This document shows, in pieces, positions 1-8,035 of a stretch of 58,968 nucleotides of DNA. This DNA comes from Oscillospiraceae bacterium. Its GTDB lineage: Bacteria > Bacillota > Clostridia > Saccharofermentanales > Saccharofermentanaceae. The notes below the pieces were generated by a model. That model had not been told where the DNA came from, searched no databases, and saw nothing but the letters and a program-made list of their open reading frames with translations. The stretch covers positions 1 through 58,968 of the forward strand of contig CADAKH010000018.1 in the NCBI GenBank assembly GCA_902788505.1, given 5' to 3'. Each line of letters opens with the position of its first letter. The stretch's first letter is position 1. The position numbers and the translations under genes were made by a program.

Positions 1-1
1 T

Positions 2-259
2 TACGCTTCCAGGAACCAGAAAGCCCGCACCGAGACCAAGCTGGATATGGCAATCACATTCCTGAAGTCTTACTTCACGGATCATACAGAGGTCGAAGCC
101 AAGAAGATCCAAGAGATGGCAAAAAACAAAAACATCTGTAAGAGGACACTTGATGAAGCCAAGAAGTACATTCCCGGACTCGGATCGGACAAGAAGGGTG
201 ATGTGTGGTTTTGGATCTTAAACAAGGATCAGATATCCGAAGGAGGTTCAGATGAGTAA
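2..259 (+). CDS. RepA-like AAA ATPase, C-terminal end (partial)
   Basis: The frame is open from the window edge to the TAA at 257-259, so only the last 85 or so residues are present. The visible part resembles the small C-terminal winged-helix-like tail of RepA/RecA-like ATPases on integrative elements: a helix with FLKSYF, a stretch about ripening of rTLDEAKKY, and a closing WFWIL. I infer a replication or mobilization ATPase; the Walker motifs would lie outside the window. It overlaps the mobC start by 8 bp, which suggests translational coupling within the mobile element. An internal ATG at 47 exists but the upstream frame is also coding-like. Confidence 0.6.
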   Translation, partial: YASRNQKARTETKLDMAITFLKSYFTDHTEVEAKKIQEMAKNKNICKRTLDEAKKYIPGLGSDKKGDVWFWILNKDQISEGGSDE

Positions 260-593
260 GACTTTCCCTGCAAAATCGCATCAGATCCACTTCAGAGTAG
301 ATCAGAAAGAATATGAATCCATTCGTAAAAACGCTGCAAGAGCAGGTCTTACCATCAGCCAATATGCACGTAAAGCAATGGCTGGAGACATAATCGTGGA
401 AGCTCCGCCGGCTGATCTGAATTACCTGCTGTGTGAAACAAAACGTGCCGGAAGCAATCTTCATCAGGTCCTCCGCAAGTTGAACATACTCGGTATAGCC
501 CATCCCCTGGAACTTGAAAGGTGTGCCGATGATATCCGGAATGCCATGAACGCAATCTATCAGACTTACTGTCCTGAAAACAGAAACAAATAA
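252..593 (+). CDS. mobC: MobC-like relaxosome accessory protein
   Basis: A 113-residue protein with an N-terminal ribbon-helix-helix-like segment (IHFRVDQKEYESIRKNA, then AGLTISQYARKAM) and a C-terminal MobC-like helix pair (NYLLCETKRAGSNLHQVLRKLN). MobC proteins bind the transfer origin and help the relaxase open the DNA during mobilization of plasmids and integrative elements. A GGAGG at 242-246 precedes the ATG. No relaxase gene is visible in the window; it may lie to the left or the element may rely on a helper. It sits 22 bp upstream of xis. Confidence 0.8.
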   Translation: MSKTFPAKSHQIHFRVDQKEYESIRKNAARAGLTISQYARKAMAGDIIVEAPPADLNYLLCETKRAGSNLHQVLRKLNILGIAHPLELERCADDIRNAMNAIYQTYCPENRNK

Positions 594-615
594 TAGGAGT
601 AAAGGAGATATCTTT

Positions 616-843
616 ATGGAAAACAATCAAACTCAGAACAATAGATCAAATGTTGTCCCCTTATGGGAAAAATACACACTGACCATCAGGGAAGCTGCCG
701 ATTATTTCCATGTTGGTGAAAAGAAATTACGGCGAATAGTTGAAGAAAATCCTATGGCAGATTTTGTCGTCATGAACGGCAACCGGGTCATGATAAAGCG
801 TAAATACTTTGAACAGTATATAGATCAGGCAACAGCCGTATAA
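616..843 (+). CDS. xis: Excisionase, Tn916 Xis-like
   Basis: A 75-residue small basic DNA-binding protein with a MerR-like winged helix pattern (YTLTIREAADYFHVGEKKLRR, read in two parts) followed by an MIKRKYFEQYID tail. This is the typical excisionase that precedes Tn916-type integrases; it bends the ends of the element and steers Int toward excision. AAAGGAG-type ribosome binding site at 601-606. It lies directly upstream of int with an intervening hairpin. Family assignment is strong from the length, motif and position. Confidence 0.85.
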   Translation: MENNQTQNNRSNVVPLWEKYTLTIREAADYFHVGEKKLRRIVEENPMADFVVMNGNRVMIKRKYFEQYIDQATAV

Positions 844-858
844 AACAATCGTTAATCA

Positions 859-899
859 GAGTTCCGGTATGGTATAGTTATCTATATCATATCGGGCTC
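859..899 (+). terminator. Hairpin between xis and int
   Basis: The xis-int gap contains an inverted repeat with arms CCGGTATGGTATAG and CTATATCATATCGG around a TTAT loop, closed by GAG/CTC. Two positions pair as G-U. There is only a short T run afterwards (TCTTT), so this may be an attenuator or processing site that separates xis from int expression rather than a full terminator. Confidence 0.45.
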
Positions 900-923
900 T
901 CTTTACAGAAAGGAGAGAGACTA

Positions 924-2123
924 ATGAGCGAGAAAAGACGCGACAAGAAAAATCGCATTCTTCGCAATGGAGAGAGCCAGAGACCGGATGGTAGATATCA
1001 ATACACTTACTACGACAATACCGGGATCAGAAGGATCGTGTACAGTTGGAGACTGGATCGTACGGATGCAACTCCTTCCGGCAAAAGACCTGAGTTATCA
1101 TTAAGAGAGAAGGAAAAGCAGATTCAAGCAGATCTGTTTAACCAAGTAGCTGTTAACGGCGGTGATATTACGGTTCTTGAACTGGTCAAGAAGTACGTCA
1201 AGACAAGAACAGGTATAAGACCTTCTACGGCAGCGGGTTATAAGACATGTATCAATTTCCTGTCCAAAAACCCGTTCGGTAGCCTGAGGATCGACAAAGT
1301 CAAAATGACGGATGCCAAGTGTTGGCTGATAGATCTGCAAAAGAATGGGAGAGGTTACAGTTCTCTTCATACTTTCAGAGGAATACTGAGACCTGCCTTT
1401 GAGATTGCATATCAGGATGAACTTATACGTAAGAATCCGTTCCAGTTCGCACTGGCCGATGTCCTTATCAATGATCAGGTTACTCGCGACGCTATATCGA
1501 AGCGAGAGATGAATGAGTTCTTGGACTACGTGAAGAACGATAAGCATTATTGCAGGTATTACGATGCATTCTATGTTTTGTTCCATACGGGTCTTCGTAT
1601 CTCGGAATTCTGTGGTCTTACTTACAATGACATACATTTCGATGAGATGTATATCAATGTTGATCATCAGCTTCAGCGTACAAGCGGCATGGAATATATC
1701 ATTATTCCTACCAAAACAAATGCAGGTACCCGCAGGGTTCCGATGACTAAAGAAGTCGCTGCCTGCTTTGAACGTATGATCGGGAGCAGACCCGCGTTGA
1801 GAAAAGAACCGGTCATTGACGGATATACGGGATTTCTGTGTGTTGATAAGAACGGAATGCCCAAGGTCGCGATGCATTGGGAAAAATACTTTAAGTTTGC
1901 CCTGGAAAAGCATGACAGGATCTATCGCTTGAGGTTCCCCAAGATTACGCCGCATGTGTGCAGACACACATTCTGTTCCAATATGGCAAGAAGCGGAATG
2001 AATCCCAAAACGCTTCAGTATATTATGGGACATTCTGACATCACAGTCACGATGAATACTTATACACATGTTAAGTATGATGATGCGAAGGAAGAGTTTG
2101 CCAGAGTTACTGCCATCGGATAA
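924..2123 (+). CDS. int: Tyrosine recombinase, Tn916-type integrase
   Basis: A 399-residue integrase of the Tn916 class. It has the N-terminal three-stranded arm-binding domain (about 1-75), a core-binding SAM-like domain (about 80-180) and a catalytic domain with R225 (TGLRISE), K264, H344 and R347 (HVCRHT), H370 (GHSD) and the nucleophile Y380 (NTYTH). All catalytic residues are intact, so the enzyme should be functional. AAAGGAG at 910-915 supplies the ribosome binding site. As in Tn916, int is the last gene at one end of the element, and arm-type repeats follow it immediately. Confidence 0.95.
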   Translation: MSEKRRDKKNRILRNGESQRPDGRYQYTYYDNTGIRRIVYSWRLDRTDATPSGKRPELSLREKEKQIQADLFNQVAVNGGDITVLELVKKYVKTRTGIRPSTAAGYKTCINFLSKNPFGSLRIDKVKMTDAKCWLIDLQKNGRGYSSLHTFRGILRPAFEIAYQDELIRKNPFQFALADVLINDQVTRDAISKREMNEFLDYVKNDKHYCRYYDAFYVLFHTGLRISEFCGLTYNDIHFDEMYINVDHQLQRTSGMEYIIIPTKTNAGTRRVPMTKEVAACFERMIGSRPALRKEPVIDGYTGFLCVDKNGMPKVAMHWEKYFKFALEKHDRIYRLRFPKITPHVCRHTFCSNMARSGMNPKTLQYIMGHSDITVTMNTYTHVKYDDAKEEFARVTAIG

Positions 2124-2126
2124 CCG

Positions 2127-2167
2127 CTGTAGTAAATTGGTTTGGTTTTACTACAAATTTACTACAG
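2127..2167 (+). repeat. Integrase arm-type repeats at the element end
   Basis: Immediately after the int stop, the 9-bp word TTTACTACA occurs three times: inverted at 2128-2136 and direct at 2147-2155 and 2158-2166. The outer copies form an 11-bp inverted pair (CTGTAGTAAAT and ATTTACTACAG). The word GTAGTAAA resembles the DR-2 arm site bound by the Tn916 Int N-terminal domain, and the position is the expected one. The core attachment site should lie between here and 2286 but cannot be delimited without the left end or an empty site. Confidence 0.6.
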
Positions 2168-2285
2168 ACCAAGGCTTAGATATGCCGAGAAAGGGCACGA
2201 TAAGCCAAAACAACAAGAAAGGCCGAGTTCTTGAAAAACCTAATGATCAAAGGCTTTTCGGGGATTATCGGGGCAAATCGTAACT

Positions 2286-2747
2286 ATGATAAAAGTTTTG
2301 TTTATATGTCACGGCAACATCTGCCGTTCAACAATGGCGCAGTTTATGTTCCAGGATATGGTCAACAAGAAAGGGCTTGCAGACCGTTTTTATATTGACT
2401 CTGCTGCCACAAGCACGGAAGAGATCGGAAACGGTCCGCACTATGGTACGGTCGGTAAGATGAGAGAGGTCGGCATACCGGTCCTCCCGCACCGTGCGCG
2501 ACAGATGACACGCGCCGACTATCAGAACTTCGATTACCTGATCGGCATGGATTCATATAACATCAGGAACATGACAAGGATCGCAGGCGGTGATCCCGAC
2601 GGAAAGATATATCAGATGCTCTCCTTTGCGGGCAGCACAAGGAGCATTGCAGATCCCTGGTACACGGGTAATTTCGATGAGACATATTCTGATCTTGTGG
2701 AAGGTCTTGAGGCCTTCATGAAGTACCTGGAAACTGAGATGTTATAA
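2286..2747 (+). CDS. Low-molecular-weight protein-tyrosine phosphatase
   Basis: A 153-residue cytosolic phosphatase. The P-loop CHGNICRS (C8, R14) lies at the extreme N-terminus and the general acid loop DPWYTG near residues 122-127, both intact. Members dephosphorylate tyrosine- or arginine-phosphorylated proteins; the substrate here is unknown. The gene begins just beyond the integrated element, and the 5' leader has only a weak GGGGC in place of a normal ribosome binding site. I infer that the element inserted at or close to the 5' end of this gene and replaced its native leader. Confidence 0.88.
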   Translation: MIKVLFICHGNICRSTMAQFMFQDMVNKKGLADRFYIDSAATSTEEIGNGPHYGTVGKMREVGIPVLPHRARQMTRADYQNFDYLIGMDSYNIRNMTRIAGGDPDGKIYQMLSFAGSTRSIADPWYTGNFDETYSDLVEGLEAFMKYLETEML

Positions 2748-2776
2748 TTCAGGTATATTCATTAAGGGAGGATAGT

Positions 2777-3379
2777 ATGAATACTTTTAAGAAGATCGCT
2801 TGTTCGTTTCTGGCACTAGCAATGGTCATCGGGCTTACAGCCTGCAGCCAGCAGCCGTTCGACCACAAAAAGATTGCAAAATTCTGCGATGATCAGGATT
2901 TTGAATGCTCTGAAGATTTGGGCGATTTCATTGATGATTATGAAGCGATCCTCACCGGCAAGGAAAAAGGAGACGGCTCATATATCTACGTCACCAACAA
3001 AGATGCCCAGAAAATATACAACAATACTCTCAACCACCTTAATGATTTCCCCAAATACGATGTTGAAGAAGCTACATGCTTTGCCATCAATGACGGCGGA
3101 ATAAACGTCGGCTGGTTATTTAATTTTGCAGATAAGAATGATGCTGAGAAATTCTTCAAAAAAGCCGGAAAGAAATATGCCGATGACGGCGAGAAAGGCA
3201 AAGAAAACGGTTATTCATACTACATTTCCGAAAATGATAATTCTATCGGTCGCAAAACACTTTGCGGTATCTATCTCAGTGGCAACACAGTGCTAATTCT
3301 GAGATCTGTCACCGGCGACACAGATATTATGGAAGATTTCTGCGAATATTACGGAGTAATCTCACCTACTGAGGCCTGA
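2777..3379 (+). CDS. Lipoprotein of unknown function
   Basis: A 200-residue protein with a lipoprotein signal: positive MNTFKK, hydrophobic run, lipobox LTAC with the lipidated Cys at about 23. The mature part is acidic and has no motif I recognise; it contains alternating aromatic and charged segments typical of small extracytoplasmic lipoproteins. AAGGGAGG at 2764-2771 is the ribosome binding site. It is followed after only 3 bp by the metallophosphoesterase gene, so the two are probably cotranscribed. Confidence 0.75.
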   Translation: MNTFKKIACSFLALAMVIGLTACSQQPFDHKKIAKFCDDQDFECSEDLGDFIDDYEAILTGKEKGDGSYIYVTNKDAQKIYNNTLNHLNDFPKYDVEEATCFAINDGGINVGWLFNFADKNDAEKFFKKAGKKYADDGEKGKENGYSYYISENDNSIGRKTLCGIYLSGNTVLILRSVTGDTDIMEDFCEYYGVISPTEA

Positions 3380-3382
3380 CGG

Positions 3383-4348
3383 ATGCTGCTTGTTTACTAC
3401 CTGGTATTAGTTAATCTTGCGTCGTTCATTCTTTACGGAATGGACAAGTCTTATGCGAAGAAAGGCGCGCGGAGAATTCCCGAAAGGACATTGCTGTTCT
3501 GGGCGTGGATCGGCGGTTCCATAGGTGCGTTTCTCGGCATGAGGCTCTTCCACCACAAGACACTAAAACCGAAGTTCTTCGCGGTCCCTTTTCTCATGGT
3601 CGTCGAATTGGTGATGTGCGGCTTCTTCCTCTATCAGAACTACCATCTCACCGTGAGCAGATACGACGTCGATCTCGGCCTCGAAAACGACATCACGATA
3701 GTTCAGGTGTCGGACCTTCACAACCAGTTTTTCGGCATTAAGCAGTCCTCTCTTTTGAAGCAGATCGAAAAGGCCGGCCCCGACATAATAGTTGTTACGG
3801 GAGACATCGTCGACTCGACACACACCTCTTATTCCATCGCGATGGACTTCATCAAAGGCGCGGTAAAGATCGCACCCGTCTATTACATCACTGGCAACCA
3901 CGAGAACAGGCTCCACGGCAGTAAGCTCGATGCTTTCTACGAAGATATGCGTTCCGAAGGAGTTATTTTCCTTGATGACACATATGCAGGGATGGACGGC
4001 TTCGTGCTCGCCGGCATCGCCGATTCCTCACTCGGATCGTTCAATGCCTACCCCGCTTTCTCCGATGAGCGTCCGGTCATAATGCTCGCACACGAGCCGC
4101 AGTACTACGAACTCTATAAGAGCCTCGGCGCCGATCTGGTCCTGACAGGACACGTGCACGGCGGCCAGATAATCATTCCGGGCAAAGGCGGAGTCCTGTC
4201 GCCTGACTTCACGTTCTTCCCTGAATTCTACGAAGGAATGCACGACTTCGGCGGCATGAGGCTCATAGTAAGCCGCGGCCTCGGCAACAGCGTCGCGCCC
4301 GTCAGGATCAACGACTATCCGGAACTCATCGTGGTAAAGGTAAGCTGA
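3383..4348 (+). CDS. DUF1294 membrane domain fused to calcineurin-like metallophosphoesterase
   Basis: A 321-residue fusion. Residues 1-80 match a DUF1294 membrane domain (YGMDKSYAKKGARRIPE, then a helix with WIGGSIGAFLGM and HHKTLKPKF). Residues 100-321 form a YaeI/YkuE-type phosphoesterase with the metal ligands in SDLHN, GDIVD, GNHE and GHVHGGQ. The catalytic part should face one side of the membrane, held by the N-terminal helices. Relatives of the C-terminal part cleave lipid-linked phosphates such as UDP-diacylglucosamine or are of unknown substrate. GAGG at 3371-3374 precedes the ATG. It is probably cotranscribed with the upstream lipoprotein. Confidence 0.85.
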   Translation: MLLVYYLVLVNLASFILYGMDKSYAKKGARRIPERTLLFWAWIGGSIGAFLGMRLFHHKTLKPKFFAVPFLMVVELVMCGFFLYQNYHLTVSRYDVDLGLENDITIVQVSDLHNQFFGIKQSSLLKQIEKAGPDIIVVTGDIVDSTHTSYSIAMDFIKGAVKIAPVYYITGNHENRLHGSKLDAFYEDMRSEGVIFLDDTYAGMDGFVLAGIADSSLGSFNAYPAFSDERPVIMLAHEPQYYELYKSLGADLVLTGHVHGGQIIIPGKGGVLSPDFTFFPEFYEGMHDFGGMRLIVSRGLGNSVAPVRINDYPELIVVKVS

Positions 4349-4396
4349 TTTAGCGGAGATAACCAGTTCAAGCCTTCAAACCTTGTGCGATTGTAG

Positions 4397-4424
4397 GAAA
4401 TATAGACGCGGTTTTCTATATTTC
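4397..4424 (+). terminator. Inverted repeat downstream of the phosphoesterase gene
   Basis: Perfect 9-bp arms GAAATATAG and CTATATTTC around a 10-nt spacer. AT-rich and without a T run, so it may be a weak terminator for the upstream gene or an operator sitting just upstream of the promoter at 4432-4460. Confidence 0.35.
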
Positions 4425-4431
4425 AACCTAA

Positions 4432-4460
4432 TTGCACCCTTTACTCCAGCCGTGTAAAAT
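4432..4460 (+). promoter_or_regulatory. Candidate promoter ending 6 nt before a start codon
   Basis: A -35-like TTGCAC (4432-4437), a 17-bp spacer and a -10-like TAAAAT (4455-4460). Only TTCTTT separates the -10 box from the ATG at 4467, so transcription would begin at the start codon itself. No Shine-Dalgarno sequence precedes that ATG. Confidence 0.5.
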
Positions 4461-4466
4461 TTCTTT

Positions 4467-5813
4467 ATGGAATATTCAAGAACAGTCACAACCGAATACG
4501 GCCTTGTCAGAGGCATCGTCAGAGACGGCTGCGAGGAATACCTCGGAATTCCGTTTGCGCTGCCTCCTGTGGGCGAGTTCGCGTTTAAGCATCCTGTTCC
4601 GCCCGAGTCCTGGGAAGGCGTCCTGGACGTCTTCAGAGGCCCTGCAAGCCCTGTTCAGGGCAAGGGAAGGACCAAGATCGAATACGAGAGCAAAGACTGT
4701 CTCTATCTCAATGTTTTTGTTCCTTTGGGAATAGCACCCGACTCACCCGTAATGGTGTGGTTCTACGGCGGTTCCTATGCCAACGGCGGTGCCGGCCGTG
4801 TCAGCGAAAATTCTGACGACCTCTACTACGACCTCGCAAAATTCGCAATCGACTCAAAGACCGTCGTCGTAAGCTTCAACTACCGTCTGAATCTTGAAGG
4901 ATTCTTAAACCTGAATTTTCTCGATAAAAATTTCGATAAGAGCAACGGTCTCTTCGACCAGATGGCAGCGCTCAAATTCGTGCGCAACAACATCCACCGC
5001 TTCAGCGGAGATGCCGACAACGTCACGGTCTTCGGCCAGTCAGCCGGCGCGGCATGCATCCTTGCACTCATGAGCATGCCTGAAGCAAAACTCCTTTTCG
5101 ACAAGGCAATATTAATGTCCCCATGCGCTAAATCCTTCTGGACCGAACAGCAGAGCGAGCGTCTCACGCGCAAATACCTGAAGTACATCGGCGTCGCCGA
5201 GAACGAGCTCTCCCGCTTAAAAGACATCGACATCGAAGTCATCCACGAGGCAAACAAAAAGCTCCGTTCTTTCGTATATCAGGAAGGCAGCTCCAACTGC
5301 GCCTTCTCGCCCGTCATAGACGGAGAAGTATTACGTGACTGGCCCGAAAAGCTCGCCAAAGAATCCAAGAAGCCAATCGTCATCGGCACCTGCAGCCAGG
5401 AAGGCGATGCATTCATCTGCAACATCCCGACAATAGCGCTTCCTCTTGCCGCATACTGGTTCAAGTTCAAGCTTCGCTTCGGCAAAAACGCCCGCCGCGT
5501 CATGTCCGATGACTTCACTTCATTCTTCTACACCACACCATCACGCGAGATCGCACGCGACATCAAAGGCCCGTCCTGGGTGTACGAATATGTCTACATG
5601 ACACCCGACATCGAGAAACGCGGCGCCGGCTGTTTCCACGCGAGCGAACTCCCCGTCATGTTCGACAGATCCAATGATTTCGTGAAAGTGGAAGATCCCG
5701 TCTCCCGTCGTGTCGGCGAAAAGATCCGCGAACTCTGGGGCGAATTCGCAAGGACCGGCAAAGCCCCCTGGCCGATGTACAAAGACAACGGGGATGTATT
5801 CAAGCTGAAGTAA
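4467..5813 (+). CDS. Type-B carboxylesterase
   Basis: A 448-residue cytoplasmic esterase of the carboxylesterase/lipase family. Visible signatures are GIPFALPPVGE near the start, the conserved DCLYLNVFVP, the oxyanion region WFYGGSYANGG and the nucleophile elbow GQSAGA (Ser at about 194); a His in CFHASELP is the likely catalytic base. The family usually runs 480-550 residues, so this one is compact. It hydrolyses short-chain or aromatic esters; in a plant-fibre setting a feruloyl or acetyl ester is possible but not shown. There is no ribosome binding site and a promoter abuts the ATG, consistent with a leaderless transcript. Confidence 0.85.
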   Translation: MEYSRTVTTEYGLVRGIVRDGCEEYLGIPFALPPVGEFAFKHPVPPESWEGVLDVFRGPASPVQGKGRTKIEYESKDCLYLNVFVPLGIAPDSPVMVWFYGGSYANGGAGRVSENSDDLYYDLAKFAIDSKTVVVSFNYRLNLEGFLNLNFLDKNFDKSNGLFDQMAALKFVRNNIHRFSGDADNVTVFGQSAGAACILALMSMPEAKLLFDKAILMSPCAKSFWTEQQSERLTRKYLKYIGVAENELSRLKDIDIEVIHEANKKLRSFVYQEGSSNCAFSPVIDGEVLRDWPEKLAKESKKPIVIGTCSQEGDAFICNIPTIALPLAAYWFKFKLRFGKNARRVMSDDFTSFFYTTPSREIARDIKGPSWVYEYVYMTPDIEKRGAGCFHASELPVMFDRSNDFVKVEDPVSRRVGEKIRELWGEFARTGKAPWPMYKDNGDVFKLK

Positions 5814-6016
5814 GCTTATTGTTATTTTGCTATACTCCCGGCGGTTAACTGATTTGATATCGAAAAAACGGTTTTAGTTATCGTTTCATTAACAGCGGTC
5901 CCCGAGTTAACGAACAAGATAATAAAAATGTGTTGAATATCAGTTTTCACTCTTATATTCATTTATTCCTTCCATTATAATAGGTTTGTGTTTTATTGAC
6001 CTTATGGAGGCATAAT

Positions 6017-6427
6017 ATGGTTGTATCAACAAAGGGACGTTACGCACTTCGCGTTATGATCGACATCGCAAAATACGGCAAAGACGGTTACGTCACACTC
6101 AGCGGCATCGCTGAAAGACAGGGCCTGTCCGAGAAATATCTTGAATCCATCATAAAGATGCTCGTGCAGAACGAGCTGGTCAAAGGACTCCGCGGCAAGA
6201 ACGGCGGATACAAGCTCTCACGTGATGCAAAAGAGATCACAGCATGGGACATCATCTCCGTCACCGAGAATGACTTCTACGTCGTAGCATGCATGGATCC
6301 CGAAGCACCCAAGTGCGACCGTGTCGCTTCATGTGTCACTCTCCCGATGTGGAAGGAATTCAGCGAAGAGATGAAGAAGTTCTTCCAGAAATATACGATC
6401 GCCGATCTGGCTTCAAAAGAAGGCTGA
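6017..6427 (+). CDS. Rrf2-family transcription regulator with Cys cluster
   Basis: A 136-residue regulator. The winged helix (STKGRYALRVM, then LSGIAERQGLSEKYLES and GLRGKNGGYKLSR) is typical of Rrf2/IscR. C92, C100 and C106 sit where IscR carries its Fe-S ligands (92, 98, 104), so a redox or iron-sulfur sensing role is likely. I chose the ATG at 6017 because TGGAGG at 6005-6010 is correctly spaced; an in-frame TTG at 5996 would place this site inside the coding region. No isc or suf genes are adjacent, so its targets are elsewhere or it is autoregulated. Confidence 0.88.
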   Translation: MVVSTKGRYALRVMIDIAKYGKDGYVTLSGIAERQGLSEKYLESIIKMLVQNELVKGLRGKNGGYKLSRDAKEITAWDIISVTENDFYVVACMDPEAPKCDRVASCVTLPMWKEFSEEMKKFFQKYTIADLASKEG

Positions 6428-6453
6428 GCAATCTTAGTTTGTTAATGATGAGG

Positions 6454-6479
6454 GGCCGCTGAAGCAAGCGGCCTCTATT
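6454..6479 (+). terminator. Rho-independent terminator after the Rrf2 gene
   Basis: Stem GGCCGCT/AGCGGCC (6454-6460 and 6467-6473) with a GAAGCA loop, followed by TCTATTTTG. Its GC-rich stem and T-rich tail fit an intrinsic terminator for the plus-strand gene. Confidence 0.75.
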
Positions 6480-6585
6480 TTGTTTAGATGTGGCTGTCGC
6501 TTAATCAAAACATAGTATGGCATGTCATAAGATCTGTTTTATCTCATCGTCGTCCGGAATCCGGGATTCATCTTCATATGATTTA

Positions 6586-7929
6586 TCAGAGTCCTCTCTC
6601 CTTCAAGCCGTGCACTACATTGATGTAGAATTCGCGGATGTCGAACCCATCGATGTTCTCGCGGTTCAAGTCGATCATGTCGGCGTGGGAAATGCCGCGC
6701 GGGCCATTGTTGGTAAGGAAGTGGTATTCGGAACCCCACTTGAATGAATCTTCGCCGACGAGACCGTCGTTGTAGCCGTCGAAATATTTGACGAAGTTGT
6801 AACTCATGTTAAGAGGGAACCTGCCGCTTGTTGCGTGGTTGAGCCTTGAGCCGAAACTCTGTGTGTAGATGCCGTCGAACTGTGACTGCATCGGCGCCAT
6901 AGTTGAGTTAAGGCGTGCAACACCGTCTTTTGTGAGGTCGGTGACGGCGCGGATGAAATCAGGGTTGATGTCTCCCAACGCCTTGGCACCTTTGTTGTAG
7001 GTAGCGGCGACCGCATTCTTGAGCTTCTCGGGTGCCTTGTTCATGAGATATTCGGCGAACTCACAGCCCCTGTGAGGAGTGTTGATTGTTGTGAGTGAAG
7101 CAACGTAAGGTGCCATACCGAGCATGGTGATGCAGTATCTTGAGTCGAGGCCGCCTTTGCTGTGGGCGATGATGTTGACCTTCTCGGCGCCGGTCTCCTG
7201 AAGGACCTGAACGATCGCCTTCTTGATCTGGAGGGCGCATGTCGGAACATCGCCTGCGGATTCCTGACCGCCGTAGTAGATAGTCGCACCGTTCTTGATG
7301 AGTTCGGCAGGAACTCTTCCCCAGTAATTCAGATGCTCAGAATCTCTGAAGAAAACGCCGTGGACCATGAGGATCGGGTATTTCGTCTTGCATATCTGGT
7401 TAGGGATACGCGCTTCGTTGCGCCAGTAACGCTCGCTCTCTTCGCGGATCTCACGGGCGGAGATCTTCACGATAATTGAAAGCACGAAAAGATTTGCCAC
7501 GGGGATCATGCCGCAGAAGATACCGAGAAGCCTTTTGCCGATGCCGATCTGCTTGGATGTCAGATAGACGATTATTATTCCCGTCCAGAAATAAATGTTC
7601 AGAAGTCCGATCGTCACGCACGCGTATGTTATTATCGGCGTCCATCCGAGATCTTCATTGAAGAAGAGTGAGACGATGAATGCCGGAACTACCACGAGCA
7701 GTGTGAACGGAAAAACAGAAAGGATCGTGGTACCGTAGGAGCACACCTTGAGTCTGCCGCCCGCAACGCCTGATGCGTATAGCGCCGGGAAAACGAAGGC
7801 CAGTACTGTAAGTACAACCGTGAGTGCAATGAACCAGTAGCTGACAGTCTCGTAAAGGAACGGCGTAAGGCATGCGGCCGTGATGAATATGCCATCCAGT
7901 ATCTTGATCGCGAATCTCTGCTTGTACAT
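6586..7929 (-). CDS. Membrane-anchored alpha/beta hydrolase (lipase-like)
   Basis: A 447-residue protein. Residues 1-165 hold four or five hydrophobic helices; residues 185-447 are an alpha/beta hydrolase with the oxyanion HGVFF, nucleophile elbow HSKGGLDSR and a likely catalytic His in GISHADM. The arrangement resembles triacylglycerol lipase/esterase families (PGAP1-like fold), here tethered to the membrane. AGGGG upstream of the ATG at 7929 gives the ribosome binding site. It lies 106 bp downstream of the MoxR operon on the same strand, with a hairpin between, so it may be partly co-expressed. The substrate is unknown. Confidence 0.8.
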   Translation of the reverse strand: MYKQRFAIKILDGIFITAACLTPFLYETVSYWFIALTVVLTVLAFVFPALYASGVAGGRLKVCSYGTTILSVFPFTLLVVVPAFIVSLFFNEDLGWTPIITYACVTIGLLNIYFWTGIIIVYLTSKQIGIGKRLLGIFCGMIPVANLFVLSIIVKISAREIREESERYWRNEARIPNQICKTKYPILMVHGVFFRDSEHLNYWGRVPAELIKNGATIYYGGQESAGDVPTCALQIKKAIVQVLQETGAEKVNIIAHSKGGLDSRYCITMLGMAPYVASLTTINTPHRGCEFAEYLMNKAPEKLKNAVAATYNKGAKALGDINPDFIRAVTDLTKDGVARLNSTMAPMQSQFDGIYTQSFGSRLNHATSGRFPLNMSYNFVKYFDGYNDGLVGEDSFKWGSEYHFLTNNGPRGISHADMIDLNRENIDGFDIREFYINVVHGLKERGL

Positions 7930-7986
7930 ATATCTATCCCCTTTTTGGCCGGGCCGTAAGATCGTCTGCCGGCTCTTTATATATTA

Positions 7987-8018
7987 CATCGGCACGACCC
8001 GTATGAGCCATGCCGATG
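7987..8018 (-). terminator. Hairpin after the MoxR operon
   Basis: Perfect 8-bp arms CATCGGCA and TGCCGATG. There is only an AT-rich, not a T-only, tail on the minus strand, so termination may be partial and allow read-through into the lipase-like gene. Confidence 0.45.
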
Positions 8019-8035
8019 AGAAAATCTTTTCAGTT

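Noticed and set aside
1101..2069. 322-residue minus-strand frame inside the integrase gene
   Set aside because: Antisense shadow of an intact integrase with all catalytic residues on the plus strand.
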